A DNA stretch of 64,000 nt from a virus. Position numbers and translations under genes: made by a program. The stretch covers positions 62,001-126,000 of the IMG/VR virus record IMGVR_UViG_3300042539_000280; one strand, 5' to 3'. The notes below the pieces were generated by a model, which worked only from the letters and a program-made list of their open reading frames with translations, ran no database searches and had not been told where the DNA came from. Below are positions 9,001-18,758 of the stretch, piece after piece (the first letter of the stretch is position 1; each line of letters starts with the position of its first letter).

Positions 9001-12000
9001 CTTCATTGTTAGAACAGAAGAAGTCTTAGATAGATTGGTATTTGACAGATAATCATATGGGAATGAGTCCATGGTATAAACTGGACGCAAACACTTTTCG
9101 TCAGTATCATATGTGATCTGATGGTCGTCATTATAAGTGGCCGATAGACTGTTATCACGGAAGGTATCGGTAAAGATACCATTCTTGAATCGATCAAGAC
9201 CATTTACGTCCTTGATGACCATATCAGCAGCAGACTTTTCAAGAATTGACAATGAGGTGTAATACTCAAGATTGACAATTCTTTGCTGTAGTGTACCAAT
9301 ATCACGCATGGTGTAACGCATGTTTGATAGTTTCTTGGTAGTCACGGCAGCATCAATTTTACCTAGAGATTCGGCATATGCTGGTGATAGAGAAGGATAA
9401 GGTGTAACAGTAATAGAGGCCAGTGGCATTGTGCCTTCTGGTGCTATTGGTGTTACAGGGTTGACGTTCGGTGCCCCTTTGATAACCTGGAATCTCTTAT
9501 CACGATCAACCACAACAAGATCGATACGGCCAAGATAATACCAATAATCATAGAGAATTGGTGATGATGGAACTGGGAATCTAAGACTTGTTAGATAGTT
9601 GAATGTTGATGAAGAACCTGGATTTACGGTTGCGCCGGCCACAGTTGTAGCAGACGGATTAGCGGTAGAAACCTTAACTGGTCTAAAGTCAAGATGGTTT
9701 CTTAGATCATATTCGCCGCCAGTTGTTGGTGACTTATAAACAGGAATGTTTTCTGTTCTGATATTTGTAGATGCGTTGAATAGAGCATCATTATCCTGGA
9801 TTGGATATGAGTCAATTGAGAAATAACCTGCACGGTCTGTAAAGTCTTGTGTAAAGTAATCTAGTTCAACAAGTAGTTTATCACCTGCTTTTAGAGGTGT
9901 TTTTGGTTTGATTGTTGCTAGATCATAAAGAGTATCCTTCTGTCCATTATCGAAAATGAATGAAGAAGTAACGTCTGTGCCATCGGTGTTTGATGTTGGA
10001 TAAGAACCATTCTTTAGTCGAATTGTTCTAATCTTATAAACATCAGAGAAACCTAGAATGTAAGGATTTGTTGCACCAAGGCCAGAGGCGTTAGTATCAA
10101 CATCGATTTTGACATAACGATGTGTATTGAGTTCTTTAGCAATTTCCTTGGCAGACTGTCTCTGCACTCTGGTTGTAACAGTAGCATAAAGAGGACCAGA
10201 GAAAGTCTCCTGTAGGTTTACTGTCAATGAAGTTGGTGTAGCAGCAACAGTTCTAACAGTACCAGCATCAACACCCTTGGTTGTAAGGTCGATAATATCA
10301 CCAGTGTAATAAACCTTGAAAAGATTATTAGCGGCGATTGTTGCTGGAAGAGTTGTATCAACTGTTAGTGCGGTTGGGCCAGAAATGCTGGTTACGAAGA
10401 AAATAGTATCGTTACCAGCAATGGCAATCTTGTCACCAACGTTTAGGCGATCAAAGCGAGTACCAGTTCCTTGTAGTGTTGTGGTACCGGCGCCGCCTGT
10501 GCCGCTACCGCTTAGAGCAATAGTGGCTGTGTTGGCACCTGCAACGGTTTTATTGAACACAACAAGAATATCACGCTTATCAGCAGCAGAAAGGTTCGTT
10601 GTTCCGTATGGATATCTATCAGAACCTAGTGCCGATAGAGTTGTGATAAAGCGACCGTTAGCAGCAACTTGTAGAGAAGAACCTGTAGCGCCTACTGTCT
10701 GGTTGAACTCATAAGTAGTATCAATATTCGAAATATTGTCAACACTTCTGATTGCTCTTGTATAATCTGAACCAGTCTTATAAAGTAGTGGTGCATCTGC
10801 CTTTCCAAGTAGAGCCAATTGTGTATTGTTGGCACTGTTCATGATAGGGTCAGCAGAGATATTAGAATTAGGTGTTGAATTTTTGAAATAGATATTCTTT
10901 ACCTGCGGGAATGTATTTGTTCCCAGCATCTTGATATCAGATAGGTAAATGTTATAAATTGGATCAATACCTGGGCTACCAGAAACATATTCAATTGAAT
11001 TGAAAACAGCGGATCCAATCTTAGCACCTGACTGAGCACCATCACCCCATTTCTTATTGACAATTCTTCTCTGTGCGGTGTTGTAAAGGTCAACCAGGTT
11101 GCCCTTATCAAGTTCCCAACCACCAACGACGTTATTTGCTTGAACGTAGTTGCCCATTGTAGCAGAGGAAATCTGCTGGTTTACGTTGGATGATGTTAGA
11201 CCTTTTTCTGTGGTTAGTTCGTAGGTAGAAAGTGCACCTACCTCATAACCTTTGACATAAGCAAGACCTGGTGAAACACCTACGAATAGTAGTTTGTTAT
11301 CACCATTGGCATAACGACCAAAGTTTGAACCTGTGTCATCATGCTCACGAATCTGAATATCAAGTCCTCTGACCACATAGTCGCCAGAGTTGTCGTATGT
11401 TCTCTTGGCCATTGCATCATTGATAAGATTATACTGTGTCTTTTCATAATTATCAATGATAATACCGTTCTCCATTTTGAATAGAGTAACGAAATCTTTT
11501 GTCGTGGCATCGGAATTTACTGGAAGAACCGTTAGAACAGGATCCAACTTTAGTCGATCTGCACCTGGTGCAGAATAGTTAGAGGCCTCCTGTGCTGGAT
11601 CCAGTAGAGAAGAATCCATAGAAGAATTGATAATATCTTCTGTAATAAACATACCAACTCGTGCGGTTGGATTTGGATTATAACGATCAATAATTACAGA
11701 TTGTGTTGGGAACGCAATAAAGTGGTTCTTAGCAAAGATAACACCTTCTGAAATGGTGAAACGAGAACCAAATCCTGTTGGTGCTGGATCGGTTGGATGA
11801 ACAACCAAGGTATAATTTGTACCGTAAACGTTTGCTGTAAGTGTTTCATTAGAGGAGAATGTCTTGATAGTAACGTTTGCCGATGTGGCCGCTGCGGTAT
11901 ATGAAAGATAAAGTGTTTTAGTGTTGGAAGAGGACTCAACACCGTCTAATACTTGAACAAGTTGTGCCTTGACGCCGCTGGTGCCTACAACCTCAATACG

Positions 12001-12366
12001 ATCATTTGCATCTTTACTTGCTTTAGAAAGAACCGCATCAAAAACATCCATATCAACTGGATTACTGGAGGCATCGGTATCTCTAACTTTGACATAACGA
12101 ATACCACGACCTACTGTGGCGCCGTTGTGTGTTTCGAATGTAAAGTTTCCTGGAAGAACAATACTGCCGTCTTTGAAAATGTTTTTACCAAAGCGATTGA
12201 TCTGCTCCTGTAGGGCAGACTGCATCTGTGTAAGTTCACGGGCCTGAACCGCATATCCTGGCTTGAATAGAATACGATAATACTGATTAGATGGATCGTA
12301 GTCGTCGTAATAAGGAGTTACATTGAAATCTGTAGTCAATGCGGTTGTATTAGCAGTATTTGCCAT
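6034..12366 (-). CDS. Giant virion protein (2110 aa), DUF4815-like
   Basis: The longest gene in the window, placed just downstream of gp8 where T4 has gp9/gp10. Its N-terminus (YYDDYDP, then YRILFKPGYAVQARELTQMQ and INRFGKNIFKDGS) is the signature of a large conserved phage protein family I associate with DUF4815, found in marine T4-like phages. The middle region is rich in beta strands. A proline run followed by CSHSC at about residue 1490 separates it from a C-terminal half with jelly-roll-like composition. Baseplate periphery or fibre-attachment role is inferred from gene order. The ATG is preceded by GGAAAGAATAAAAG, an acceptable ribosome-binding site. Confidence 0.8.
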   Translation of the reverse strand: MANTANTTALTTDFNVTPYYDDYDPSNQYYRILFKPGYAVQARELTQMQSALQEQINRFGKNIFKDGSIVLPGNFTFETHNGATVGRGIRYVKVRDTDASSNPVDMDVFDAVLSKASKDANDRIEVVGTSGVKAQLVQVLDGVESSSNTKTLYLSYTAAATSANVTIKTFSSNETLTANVYGTNYTLVVHPTDPAPTGFGSRFTISEGVIFAKNHFIAFPTQSVIIDRYNPNPTARVGMFITEDIINSSMDSSLLDPAQEASNYSAPGADRLKLDPVLTVLPVNSDATTKDFVTLFKMENGIIIDNYEKTQYNLINDAMAKRTYDNSGDYVVRGLDIQIREHDDTGSNFGRYANGDNKLLFVGVSPGLAYVKGYEVGALSTYELTTEKGLTSSNVNQQISSATMGNYVQANNVVGGWELDKGNLVDLYNTAQRRIVNKKWGDGAQSGAKIGSAVFNSIEYVSGSPGIDPIYNIYLSDIKMLGTNTFPQVKNIYFKNSTPNSNISADPIMNSANNTQLALLGKADAPLLYKTGSDYTRAIRSVDNISNIDTTYEFNQTVGATGSSLQVAANGRFITTLSALGSDRYPYGTTNLSAADKRDILVVFNKTVAGANTATIALSGSGTGGAGTTTLQGTGTRFDRLNVGDKIAIAGNDTIFFVTSISGPTALTVDTTLPATIAANNLFKVYYTGDIIDLTTKGVDAGTVRTVAATPTSLTVNLQETFSGPLYATVTTRVQRQSAKEIAKELNTHRYVKIDVDTNASGLGATNPYILGFSDVYKIRTIRLKNGSYPTSNTDGTDVTSSFIFDNGQKDTLYDLATIKPKTPLKAGDKLLVELDYFTQDFTDRAGYFSIDSYPIQDNDALFNASTNIRTENIPVYKSPTTGGEYDLRNHLDFRPVKVSTANPSATTVAGATVNPGSSSTFNYLTSLRFPVPSSPILYDYWYYLGRIDLVVVDRDKRFQVIKGAPNVNPVTPIAPEGTMPLASITVTPYPSLSPAYAESLGKIDAAVTTKKLSNMRYTMRDIGTLQQRIVNLEYYTSLSILEKSAADMVIKDVNGLDRFKNGIFTDTFRDNSLSATYNDDHQITYDTDEKCLRPVYTMDSFPYDYLSNTNLSKTSSVLTMKYTEVMHYEQTRVTTDRNVERQSWLFLGTVSLFPDSDIWVDTTKLPDELLGSSRVNIVTYGTETYPVTRKGINTEWNAWQKWITGYNVYKGTGTNRTLVAANVQNYDQAKQIANNNNPVGGKGVSIETLFTNYRTGTQHWQATGTDIQTTGYKVINTSIVPYIRPQMITVSAVNMKPYTRVWAYFDNVPMANSCRPITATQFTAITDTSTTTVAQPPWAAYGAPLITDDKGKVYFQVNIEANKFRTGQRALVVVDSPVNIDESAVQGATFSDAVTTGGRAIFTAEGLSQQVQRTVMSTQTISYYDVEVSNTYYSSDSSFLAAPPPPPQCSHSCSAYSFLAKAPKGEEGMFLTSVDLFVSRKSRDYGIWIEIREMDSGQQITRNQVPYSEVHFDDPDQIILSPNGITSPLRAVFKAPVFLMHNTQYALVIHPINANPDTYLWVSKLGENDINTGQPIVDRRGFGTFYQTNNNTNWDIIPDVDMAVRFWRADFVENVDGVAYLGNSPVERIFVRNRTIPFDANNSGDLFISGDKLTLTGANTGPNGPIAVGDLLIGASGNSEVRSINGGVYSMGNTGFANGEVVHCFFASNLVYKGVDATVSTITNARGFLNFYVDGAEMSMLHLTGSGGGFIANDVILAMTDTSVQGVIEGADPTQNFRYSALSFEPSMLKFKGTDINFQMKTYSNTGIEGAYFDIEPSETYHFETEQALYSRTKEINSFSGNRTNMVKVGMRTGSNTVSPVLDLTKTHSVYIDTHINSNTTNETLATGGALLNKYISRTVTLAEGQDAEDMEVILAAYRPPGTDVKVWLRLAHAEDTSTSFESKGWVELVRPGIEDGKYSSKDDRNDYIEYNYNIPSTTPDRLTIGSTMFISGVSTINVGDTLVGLTSATETTVDRIEGTIYVMSDTGYLIGETANVVNSTGVVVGNTVIGQIGQQPSLRGPNGEVTYTTDDGLSFTGYKSFSVKIGLLSDNSAIYPKVGDLRCIALQM

Positions 12367-12382
12367 CTTTTATTCTTTCCTC

Positions 12383-13714
12383 TTAGAAACTTAGAACGAT
12401 TTTGAAGTCTTCCGATTGATCCTCGGCTCTTGCGATTGTAGCAATGTTATCTGTATATAGGAGATTTCCTGTATATCGCTTGGCGTCGGGATATGTGATC
12501 GAACTGACATATCTTGATGTGGTCGAGGTATTACCAATCAACAACTGTGATGTTGGATTACCCTCTGTATTTGTTAGAGTGACAATTGCATTAGTAGAAT
12601 CCCAACCTGCTACTGTTCCTTTGAATGTAGCATTTGCTAAGTTAGTTCCCTGATATACAGTTTCGTCCTCAATATAGGCCGATGTCGATGAACTCTGACT
12701 TAGTGTAATTTTGGTGATCTGAGAAAATGCTGAGTTAGAGATTGTAAATTCATTATAATAATCTCTTGGATCCTGAATTATAGAAATTTGTCTAAAATCA
12801 TTTTCTGTGGTAATAACACCATTTTCTGATCCGTCCAACTTGACATTGATAATAAGGAATGAACCGCCCAATTCAACCAAAGGATTGGAACCATGTCCTT
12901 GTGGTGGACTAATGATTGCTCTTGCTACAGCGCCGGCGCCGTGAGTAGACTTGAAGGTTATATCTGCATATGTATAACCTGAACCTTTGTTATCGATGGT
13001 GACATTTGAAACATTAGCGGAGGTTAGGCTTCGTGTAGCATATGCATTAGCATACTTACCATCTCCTGTAATAATTACAGAAATGTTATTTGATGTATAT
13101 CCTGTTCCACTAGATGTAACCTGAATATGATGAATAGCACCATCAAGGGCGTTATCCTGAACCTGCCACTGTAGAGAGTTGTCGTCAGATAGTAATGTCT
13201 TGACAGGCATATAATCTGCGGTAAGGAATCTTTCTTGTTCTTCACCAGTTAGTGTGAACATATATTTCCAGATATACTTGTCGGCAGTCTGGAAATGTCC
13301 TGATGGGTTGGTTGCGGTTGGTTTGAATGTTGATACTTTACCATAATTATTGGAGAGACATTTATAAACGTTGAACTCGTCTGTCATAACATAAAAAGGA
13401 GTATTTGCACTTTTTAGATCCAATGAATTTGCCATATGATCGTAGGCAATATAAACTGTGTTAGCAGTCCAGTTATGTCTTTTTACGGCATGTCTAACGT
13501 CATTACTGGTAATCTTCTTACCACCAATCATATTCTTCCAAATTTCACCAACGGCAGCAACCGATGTATTGGCCTGAGGTGGATTTGATTCATTAGTCCA
13601 TGGTGCAGGACGACCGAATGTTAGGTAAACATTGGCACCTTGATCACGGGATAATGCTTCTCTAAATTGTTCGGCTACGAAGATTTCAAGATTTTTTGAA
13701 TAAACAGATGACAT
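12383..13714 (-). CDS. 8: Baseplate wedge subunit gp8
   Basis: 443 residues matching T4 gp8 at several landmarks: TFGRPAPW near residue 35 (T4 TFGRSEPW), IWKNMIGGKKI (T4 MWTHMMGTVKV), DKYIWKYMFTL (T4 DGYVWEYLFEI), FRQISIIQDP (T4 FRQISIITNP) and a C-terminal LLYTDN...FKIVLSF (T4 MIYMEN...INILFTF). gp8 joins gp6, gp7, gp10, gp11 and gp53 in the baseplate wedge. It is about 110 residues longer than T4 gp8, with the extra beta-rich material in the middle. It follows gp7 as in T4 and has a TATAAATA late-type site 23 nt before its start. Confidence 0.9.
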   Translation of the reverse strand: MSSVYSKNLEIFVAEQFREALSRDQGANVYLTFGRPAPWTNESNPPQANTSVAAVGEIWKNMIGGKKITSNDVRHAVKRHNWTANTVYIAYDHMANSLDLKSANTPFYVMTDEFNVYKCLSNNYGKVSTFKPTATNPSGHFQTADKYIWKYMFTLTGEEQERFLTADYMPVKTLLSDDNSLQWQVQDNALDGAIHHIQVTSSGTGYTSNNISVIITGDGKYANAYATRSLTSANVSNVTIDNKGSGYTYADITFKSTHGAGAVARAIISPPQGHGSNPLVELGGSFLIINVKLDGSENGVITTENDFRQISIIQDPRDYYNEFTISNSAFSQITKITLSQSSSTSAYIEDETVYQGTNLANATFKGTVAGWDSTNAIVTLTNTEGNPTSQLLIGNTSTTSRYVSSITYPDAKRYTGNLLYTDNIATIARAEDQSEDFKIVLSF

Positions 13715-13736
13715 ATTATCTCTCTTGTTGATCCTT

Positions 13737-13744
13737 TATTTATA
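13737..13744 (-). promoter_or_regulatory. Late promoter candidate for gp8 (TATAAATA)
   Basis: An exact minus-strand TATAAATA overlaps the stop codon of the gp7-like gene and lies 22 nt before the gp8 start, leaving a short leader. It matches the T4 late-promoter consensus read by the phage sigma with gp33, and a gp33 homologue is encoded at 33518-33742. Confidence 0.55.
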
Positions 13745-16673
13745 ACCCAAACCTACCACGATGTTTGTTGAATAGATTGGTCATTTCTGTATTAGAGAAT
13801 GGTCTATTGTAAATTTCAACAATAGAAATTCTACCGTTCATTGTATTTGCGGAGTCGTTTCTAGCACCAATGTATAGGTTATTAGCAGAATCCGAAACGC
13901 CATTAGAAACACCATCGGTAATACCAACAAACTGACCATTGAAATATCCACGGGCGTGTGTGCCGTCATAGGTAAATGCTGCCATATACCAACTATTGGC
14001 ATTGGCGTTACTGGTTAGTTTTAGAATATTATTTGCCGTATATGGTCTGACAATAATATTTACATCATTGTTCTGACTATTTATTTCAAATCCTCTGGTG
14101 AAGGTAGGATTCTGTTTAGATACCACTGTCTTATACTGTGCATTGGCCTTATCAAGATAGAACCACGCAGCAACGGTCATCTTATTATCAACATTCAATG
14201 AGTTAGCATGATTTAGAACAATAGTGTTATTTACACCATTGGCGGCAAGGAACTTGAATCCTGATGCGGAGTAATTGACAATGGTTGTATTGGCATTGGT
14301 TACAGTATTTGTAACGTTACCGTAAACCATGCTAGAATACACGATGACATTGGCAATATTAGCATACTGCTTGGTATTAGCAGCATTATACCAAATGGTA
14401 TTGGCCAATATATTATTGTTTGTATGATCCTTATAATAGTTAGCGGAATCAAATAGAACAATAAGATTTGTTGTATTTACACCAGAAGCAATGAATGTAT
14501 TGGCAATTGAAATATCCAACTTTCCAGTTTCGTCATTATCCTGGAATAGATACTGACCATACATTTTGAGTCCGGCAGGATGAATAAGATCCGTTATTGC
14601 CTGTCTATAACGATCCATAGACTCGCTCATTTTGATAACGTATGAATATTTCTGGTAATAATCTCTGTTCTGTAGGAACATATAAGACGACAACTGGCCA
14701 TCCTGATTTAGATAACGACCTGGATATGAATAAACACCAGTAACAACGTTGGCAAAGGCATTAGCAGTACCGTCACCAAGGCCGGTTAGATCAAGAATTG
14801 GTGCGGTTTCGTAACCATAACCACCAGAAACGATCTTGATTTCTTCAATACCACCAATGATATCGGATCTTGCCACCAATTCTGATCCGTCAGCAATACA
14901 CGAAACGACCATAACATTTGCGTTAGTTCCGCCTGATGTTAGAATATTGACATCAGGTAAAATGTCTTGACGATAACCTGAACCACCTGGTAGATGACCA
15001 TCTAGTGGCAAGAACGATACCTGTAGAATTGTACCAGTGGCATTTACTAGAGATACCTGTGCATTACCACCAACCCCATATGTACCTGGTTTATTGATGA
15101 ATTGGATAATATCACCATTAGCATAACCTGTACCGCCATCATAAATTTCCATTTTACCAAGAATACCAAGTGAACGAACAAAGGTATTAGATAGTGTAGA
15201 AACGGTTGGTAGTTCAATATAGTTTTTACCGGGGTTGATAATAGCAGTAGAAACGATAGGTCCACATGGTCCGTAGAACCAATAATTCATAGACTGTGCT
15301 ACGATTGAATTGGCATTTGGTTTCTTGACAACATCGAATGAAAGGAAATATTGACTGCCGGCCAGACCTGGTGTCAAATTCAATTCATTATAATAACGAT
15401 TGCTTTCTACAATAAGATGGGTTGTATTTGTGTCTATAATATGGACATAATCACCGGTTTCAAAATAAACATTTGAATTACCCATATTATCAGATAGAGT
15501 AACAACGTTCTGTGTACCACCAGCACCAACATTGATTGTTAGATTGGCGGTAACGGTATAAATTGTGTTTAGATTTGAATAAGCAAAACCTTCGTTATCA
15601 TCGACGGTGTTGGCAATCTGTGTATTCGCAACGTCAATAATTTGTGAGGCAACAATATCATAATATGCTGGATGATATGTTTCGTCATCTTGAACGGTAA
15701 ATACGTTAGCAGCAGCACCAGTTCCACCACCACCTGTTAGTAGCAGGTTGGTGTTTGAAACATAACCGGCACCAGATAGTATAACGTCAACAGCCTTGAT
15801 CGAACCCTCAAGTCTCTTATTGACAACCTTGGAGATAATAAGTGTTCCCTTATTACCTTCGAATCCTGCTGGTGGAATAATTGGAACAGATGCACCTTGA
15901 GTATAACCAGAACCTGGAGTTACAACTGTTACTTTGACAATAATACCAGAATAAAGGTTGGCCGAAAGTTCTTTGGTAATACCTTCATCTTCGATAAAAC
16001 AGAATAGTTTTTCACCGTTGATAAAGTCTTGCTCAACACCAGAAACCTTTAGTTCTGTAACAAGTGCGGTTGCATCATAATAAGCATCAACACTTTCTAC
16101 CTTTGCGGTAGAATTGGATGTATTACCTCTAATAGTGGTATTGATAAAACGTGTAAAGGCATCGGTATTAGCAACACCATTGACCGTAATATCTCTAATG
16201 TTTAGAGACTTTTCAACAAACCATTTACCGTCTGATGCTTTGAGAATATTGTCCTGTGGATAGTAAATATCCGCATCTTTATTGAATAGAATACGGGCAA
16301 TATATCTGATCGATTTTTCAGAACCGGTTGTTCTATAGAATTGTTTTGAGTGCTTGGCGATAATATTCATATCGGCCATAGCATCATCAGGAATATAACG
16401 AATAGTATTCTGATATAGTTTTGTCAGAATTTGGTAATATTCGGTATTTTCTTCAAGTTCTGGATGCTCGGCAATATCTTCCGAAATAACATCAACGTCC
16501 ATATATGAAGCAAAGTTCTTAGTAACATAGGCAAGTTCACCTTCCTGTTCTAAGAACTTATAATAACCTTCAATAAACTCAACAAAGATTGGATGATCTC
16601 TATTGACAAACTCTGGTAGTTGTGACGCTACCAGATAGGATGTTTTATTATTGGACGATGCGGAATGTGACAT
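13740..16673 (-). CDS. 7: gp7-like baseplate wedge protein with C-terminal LamG domain (977 aa)
   Basis: It occupies the T4 gene 7 position between gp6 and gp8. Residues about 20-150 (FVEFIEGYYKFLEQEG..., HSKQFYRTTGSEKSIRYIARILFNKDADIYYP) correspond to the T4 gp7 C-terminal segment (FCEAYIQYLSDG..., SYDFYSTKGIEASYKFLFKVLYNEEVEIE). A later AITDLIHPAGLKMYGQYL near residue 730 matches T4 VIRFVHPVGFGFIA. Between them lie repeated small beta domains (SGGYGYETAPIL, GSGYTQGA types). The last about 165 residues (NKMTVAAWFYLD..., GYFNGQFVG, LYIGARNDSAN) form a LamG/concanavalin-like jelly roll, likely carbohydrate-binding. The T4 gp7 N-terminal beta-propeller part is absent. Confidence 0.8.
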   Translation of the reverse strand: MSHSASSNNKTSYLVASQLPEFVNRDHPIFVEFIEGYYKFLEQEGELAYVTKNFASYMDVDVISEDIAEHPELEENTEYYQILTKLYQNTIRYIPDDAMADMNIIAKHSKQFYRTTGSEKSIRYIARILFNKDADIYYPQDNILKASDGKWFVEKSLNIRDITVNGVANTDAFTRFINTTIRGNTSNSTAKVESVDAYYDATALVTELKVSGVEQDFINGEKLFCFIEDEGITKELSANLYSGIIVKVTVVTPGSGYTQGASVPIIPPAGFEGNKGTLIISKVVNKRLEGSIKAVDVILSGAGYVSNTNLLLTGGGGTGAAANVFTVQDDETYHPAYYDIVASQIIDVANTQIANTVDDNEGFAYSNLNTIYTVTANLTINVGAGGTQNVVTLSDNMGNSNVYFETGDYVHIIDTNTTHLIVESNRYYNELNLTPGLAGSQYFLSFDVVKKPNANSIVAQSMNYWFYGPCGPIVSTAIINPGKNYIELPTVSTLSNTFVRSLGILGKMEIYDGGTGYANGDIIQFINKPGTYGVGGNAQVSLVNATGTILQVSFLPLDGHLPGGSGYRQDILPDVNILTSGGTNANVMVVSCIADGSELVARSDIIGGIEEIKIVSGGYGYETAPILDLTGLGDGTANAFANVVTGVYSYPGRYLNQDGQLSSYMFLQNRDYYQKYSYVIKMSESMDRYRQAITDLIHPAGLKMYGQYLFQDNDETGKLDISIANTFIASGVNTTNLIVLFDSANYYKDHTNNNILANTIWYNAANTKQYANIANVIVYSSMVYGNVTNTVTNANTTIVNYSASGFKFLAANGVNNTIVLNHANSLNVDNKMTVAAWFYLDKANAQYKTVVSKQNPTFTRGFEINSQNNDVNIIVRPYTANNILKLTSNANANSWYMAAFTYDGTHARGYFNGQFVGITDGVSNGVSDSANNLYIGARNDSANTMNGRISIVEIYNRPFSNTEMTNLFNKHRGRFGL

Positions 16674-18754
16674 TAGGTTTGTGGTACCATTTTGAGTTGA
16701 ATTGCCTGTGCGTTATTAGTATCGATAGCAAGTAATCTGTTTCTTAGTGGTGGAATAACACTGTTTTCTGGCACCACATTTATGGTCAGAATATTCTTAT
16801 CATAGAATGGGTTTGTCGCAATCTTCATTGGTGTGAAGGTATTGAGTGTAACTTTACCAGTTAGGTAGTTCACAATACCAGCGTTATCATTGATGATAAC
16901 CTTTTCACCATTGGTCTTATAGTAGTATGTTCTAAGAACACCTAGAGTTGATCTTAGTCTAACAGACAATGAACATTCTGAACCAAATTCATCAGTGATT
17001 GAAGCGGTTGCTCGTGTATAATTTACACCTGCTGTCAATACCTGAATTGAACGAATACGGCCATTGACCACAATGGCCTTGGCAGTAGCACCAGTACCAT
17101 CACCGGAGATTGTTACAACAGGTGATGTACCGTAATTTATACCTGGGTTGATAACGTCAACCGAATCCACACCAGTATATGATTCAGGAACTTCTTCATA
17201 ATAAACCTCACGGTCAATTCCTTTTGAGTCCTGGACTGTTACTTGTGGATAAGAATAGAGTTTCTTGGCAAAATCACCTTTTCTCAACTGTGTGTTGAAA
17301 TTGATATAATATCTTGCTGTAATCTCAGGTGCTATTGGTTTTCTATTCTGTAGATAAATGGTCAAATCGGATGCGGTAATAGATGCATCTGATCTTTCGA
17401 TATAAGCCTGCAATTTAGATTGCTTGAATGTGGACTTGAATGTATATAATTCATCAGTTGCATACTGGAAAATAGCATCTTTTACCACATTGAGCAATTC
17501 TGTTTCACTCTTAGTTGTTAGAGTTGGATTATATGTAATATTACCACGAATTAGAATAAAGACATATTCAGGGTCAACAATCTCAGGAATAACGGTGAGA
17601 ACGTTACGGTTTCTGATTAGTGTTTCTTTGATTCTAGCCTTTTCTAGGTCGGTTAGAACATAATAACCTCTGGTTTTCATAGACAAATAAACTTTACCAT
17701 ATACTGGTGGATCGTTTTCTTCACCACCCCAAACGGACACGGCCTCAATATTTGAGTAATCTTTGGTGACCAATGCTTCGTAATCGTTGGTTGTTACGCA
17801 ACGGTTCTGTGAGGTATAAACGTATGGTGCTCTGAAACGGATATCTTCAATTTGTTCTTTGGCAGTACCACCATATGATCCACTAACAGCAACGGCCTTT
17901 ACGTTATTTCTGAATAGACCTGCGACCGGTTCAACAAATGTGAACTTGGTAACATTGTTTGCTAATGTTCCAATTGTATCCAAATAAGTTACTGTGATAA
18001 TATTACCATTGGCAGGTCTCTTACCAATAACATCATCACCGAAATAAATGGTGTAATTTAGCTCCTGATCCTCTTCCAAGAAATATACTTTGGAATTGGC
18101 CTGAAGTTCGGTAACATCAGTTGAAATAAAGTATTCGTTTGTTTCTGTATTAGATGCCGATTCACGCACGGTGACAACCAGCGAGTCGGTATCAACATTT
18201 GCTGATGGAATCTGGTATCTGCGTGAGGTATTATTGGCATTGTCAACGGTATACTGGTGAGTAATAACCTCACCTTGCTTTACATACACGTTAGCAAAGG
18301 CAAATGAACCGTTGACTTTATATGCGGTGTTAGCATTGATTGTTACGAAAGGATAATTGACACCACCAACGTCTGCACCAAGCAAACGAGTATATTTGTC
18401 CATTACAATATATGTAACGTCTTGGTTTTCGGTTGGACCTGGAGTAACAGTAACATTCAACTGGGCCACGGCGCCATGTGCGGAATCAGGAACATAACCA
18501 ATCAATTTAGCATGAGAAAGGATATTCTTACGATCCTGTGCGGTATCCAAAAAGGACTCGTTGGCGATCATATTCATATAGAATGAATTGTAATATGTGT
18601 TATAAGAAAGAATGTCCAATAGAACGGACATACCTGAACCTTCAAAGTCATAGTCCTTGAAGGTGTCTTGGCTCTTGAGGTAGGTCTTTAGATTATTCTT
18701 GATAGAATTGAAATCTAAGTCTGCAACTCTAAATGAATTATTGGAAGTTGCCAT
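16673..18754 (-). CDS. 6: Baseplate wedge subunit gp6
   Basis: 693 residues, close to the T4 gp6 length of 660. The N-terminus (DFNSIKNNLKTYLKSQDTFKDYDFEGSGMSVLLDILSYNTYYNSFYMNMIANESFLDTA...) is the diagnostic gp6/gpJ-type signature. gp6 dimers form the inner ring that holds the wedges together around the hub. The stop codon shares one base with the gp7 start, and the gene follows gp25 with 4 nt between them. Order 25-6-7-8 on one strand is a baseplate wedge operon. Confidence 0.93.
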   Translation of the reverse strand: MATSNNSFRVADLDFNSIKNNLKTYLKSQDTFKDYDFEGSGMSVLLDILSYNTYYNSFYMNMIANESFLDTAQDRKNILSHAKLIGYVPDSAHGAVAQLNVTVTPGPTENQDVTYIVMDKYTRLLGADVGGVNYPFVTINANTAYKVNGSFAFANVYVKQGEVITHQYTVDNANNTSRRYQIPSANVDTDSLVVTVRESASNTETNEYFISTDVTELQANSKVYFLEEDQELNYTIYFGDDVIGKRPANGNIITVTYLDTIGTLANNVTKFTFVEPVAGLFRNNVKAVAVSGSYGGTAKEQIEDIRFRAPYVYTSQNRCVTTNDYEALVTKDYSNIEAVSVWGGEENDPPVYGKVYLSMKTRGYYVLTDLEKARIKETLIRNRNVLTVIPEIVDPEYVFILIRGNITYNPTLTTKSETELLNVVKDAIFQYATDELYTFKSTFKQSKLQAYIERSDASITASDLTIYLQNRKPIAPEITARYYINFNTQLRKGDFAKKLYSYPQVTVQDSKGIDREVYYEEVPESYTGVDSVDVINPGINYGTSPVVTISGDGTGATAKAIVVNGRIRSIQVLTAGVNYTRATASITDEFGSECSLSVRLRSTLGVLRTYYYKTNGEKVIINDNAGIVNYLTGKVTLNTFTPMKIATNPFYDKNILTINVVPENSVIPPLRNRLLAIDTNNAQAIQLKMVPQT

Positions 18755-18758
18755 ATTA

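Noticed and set aside
10316-10714. 132-codon plus-strand frame opposite the giant virion gene
   Set aside because: Composition reflects the codon pattern of the opposing minus-strand gene; no ribosome-binding site or neighbour on that strand. Other plus-strand frames under minus-strand genes were rejected for the same reason.
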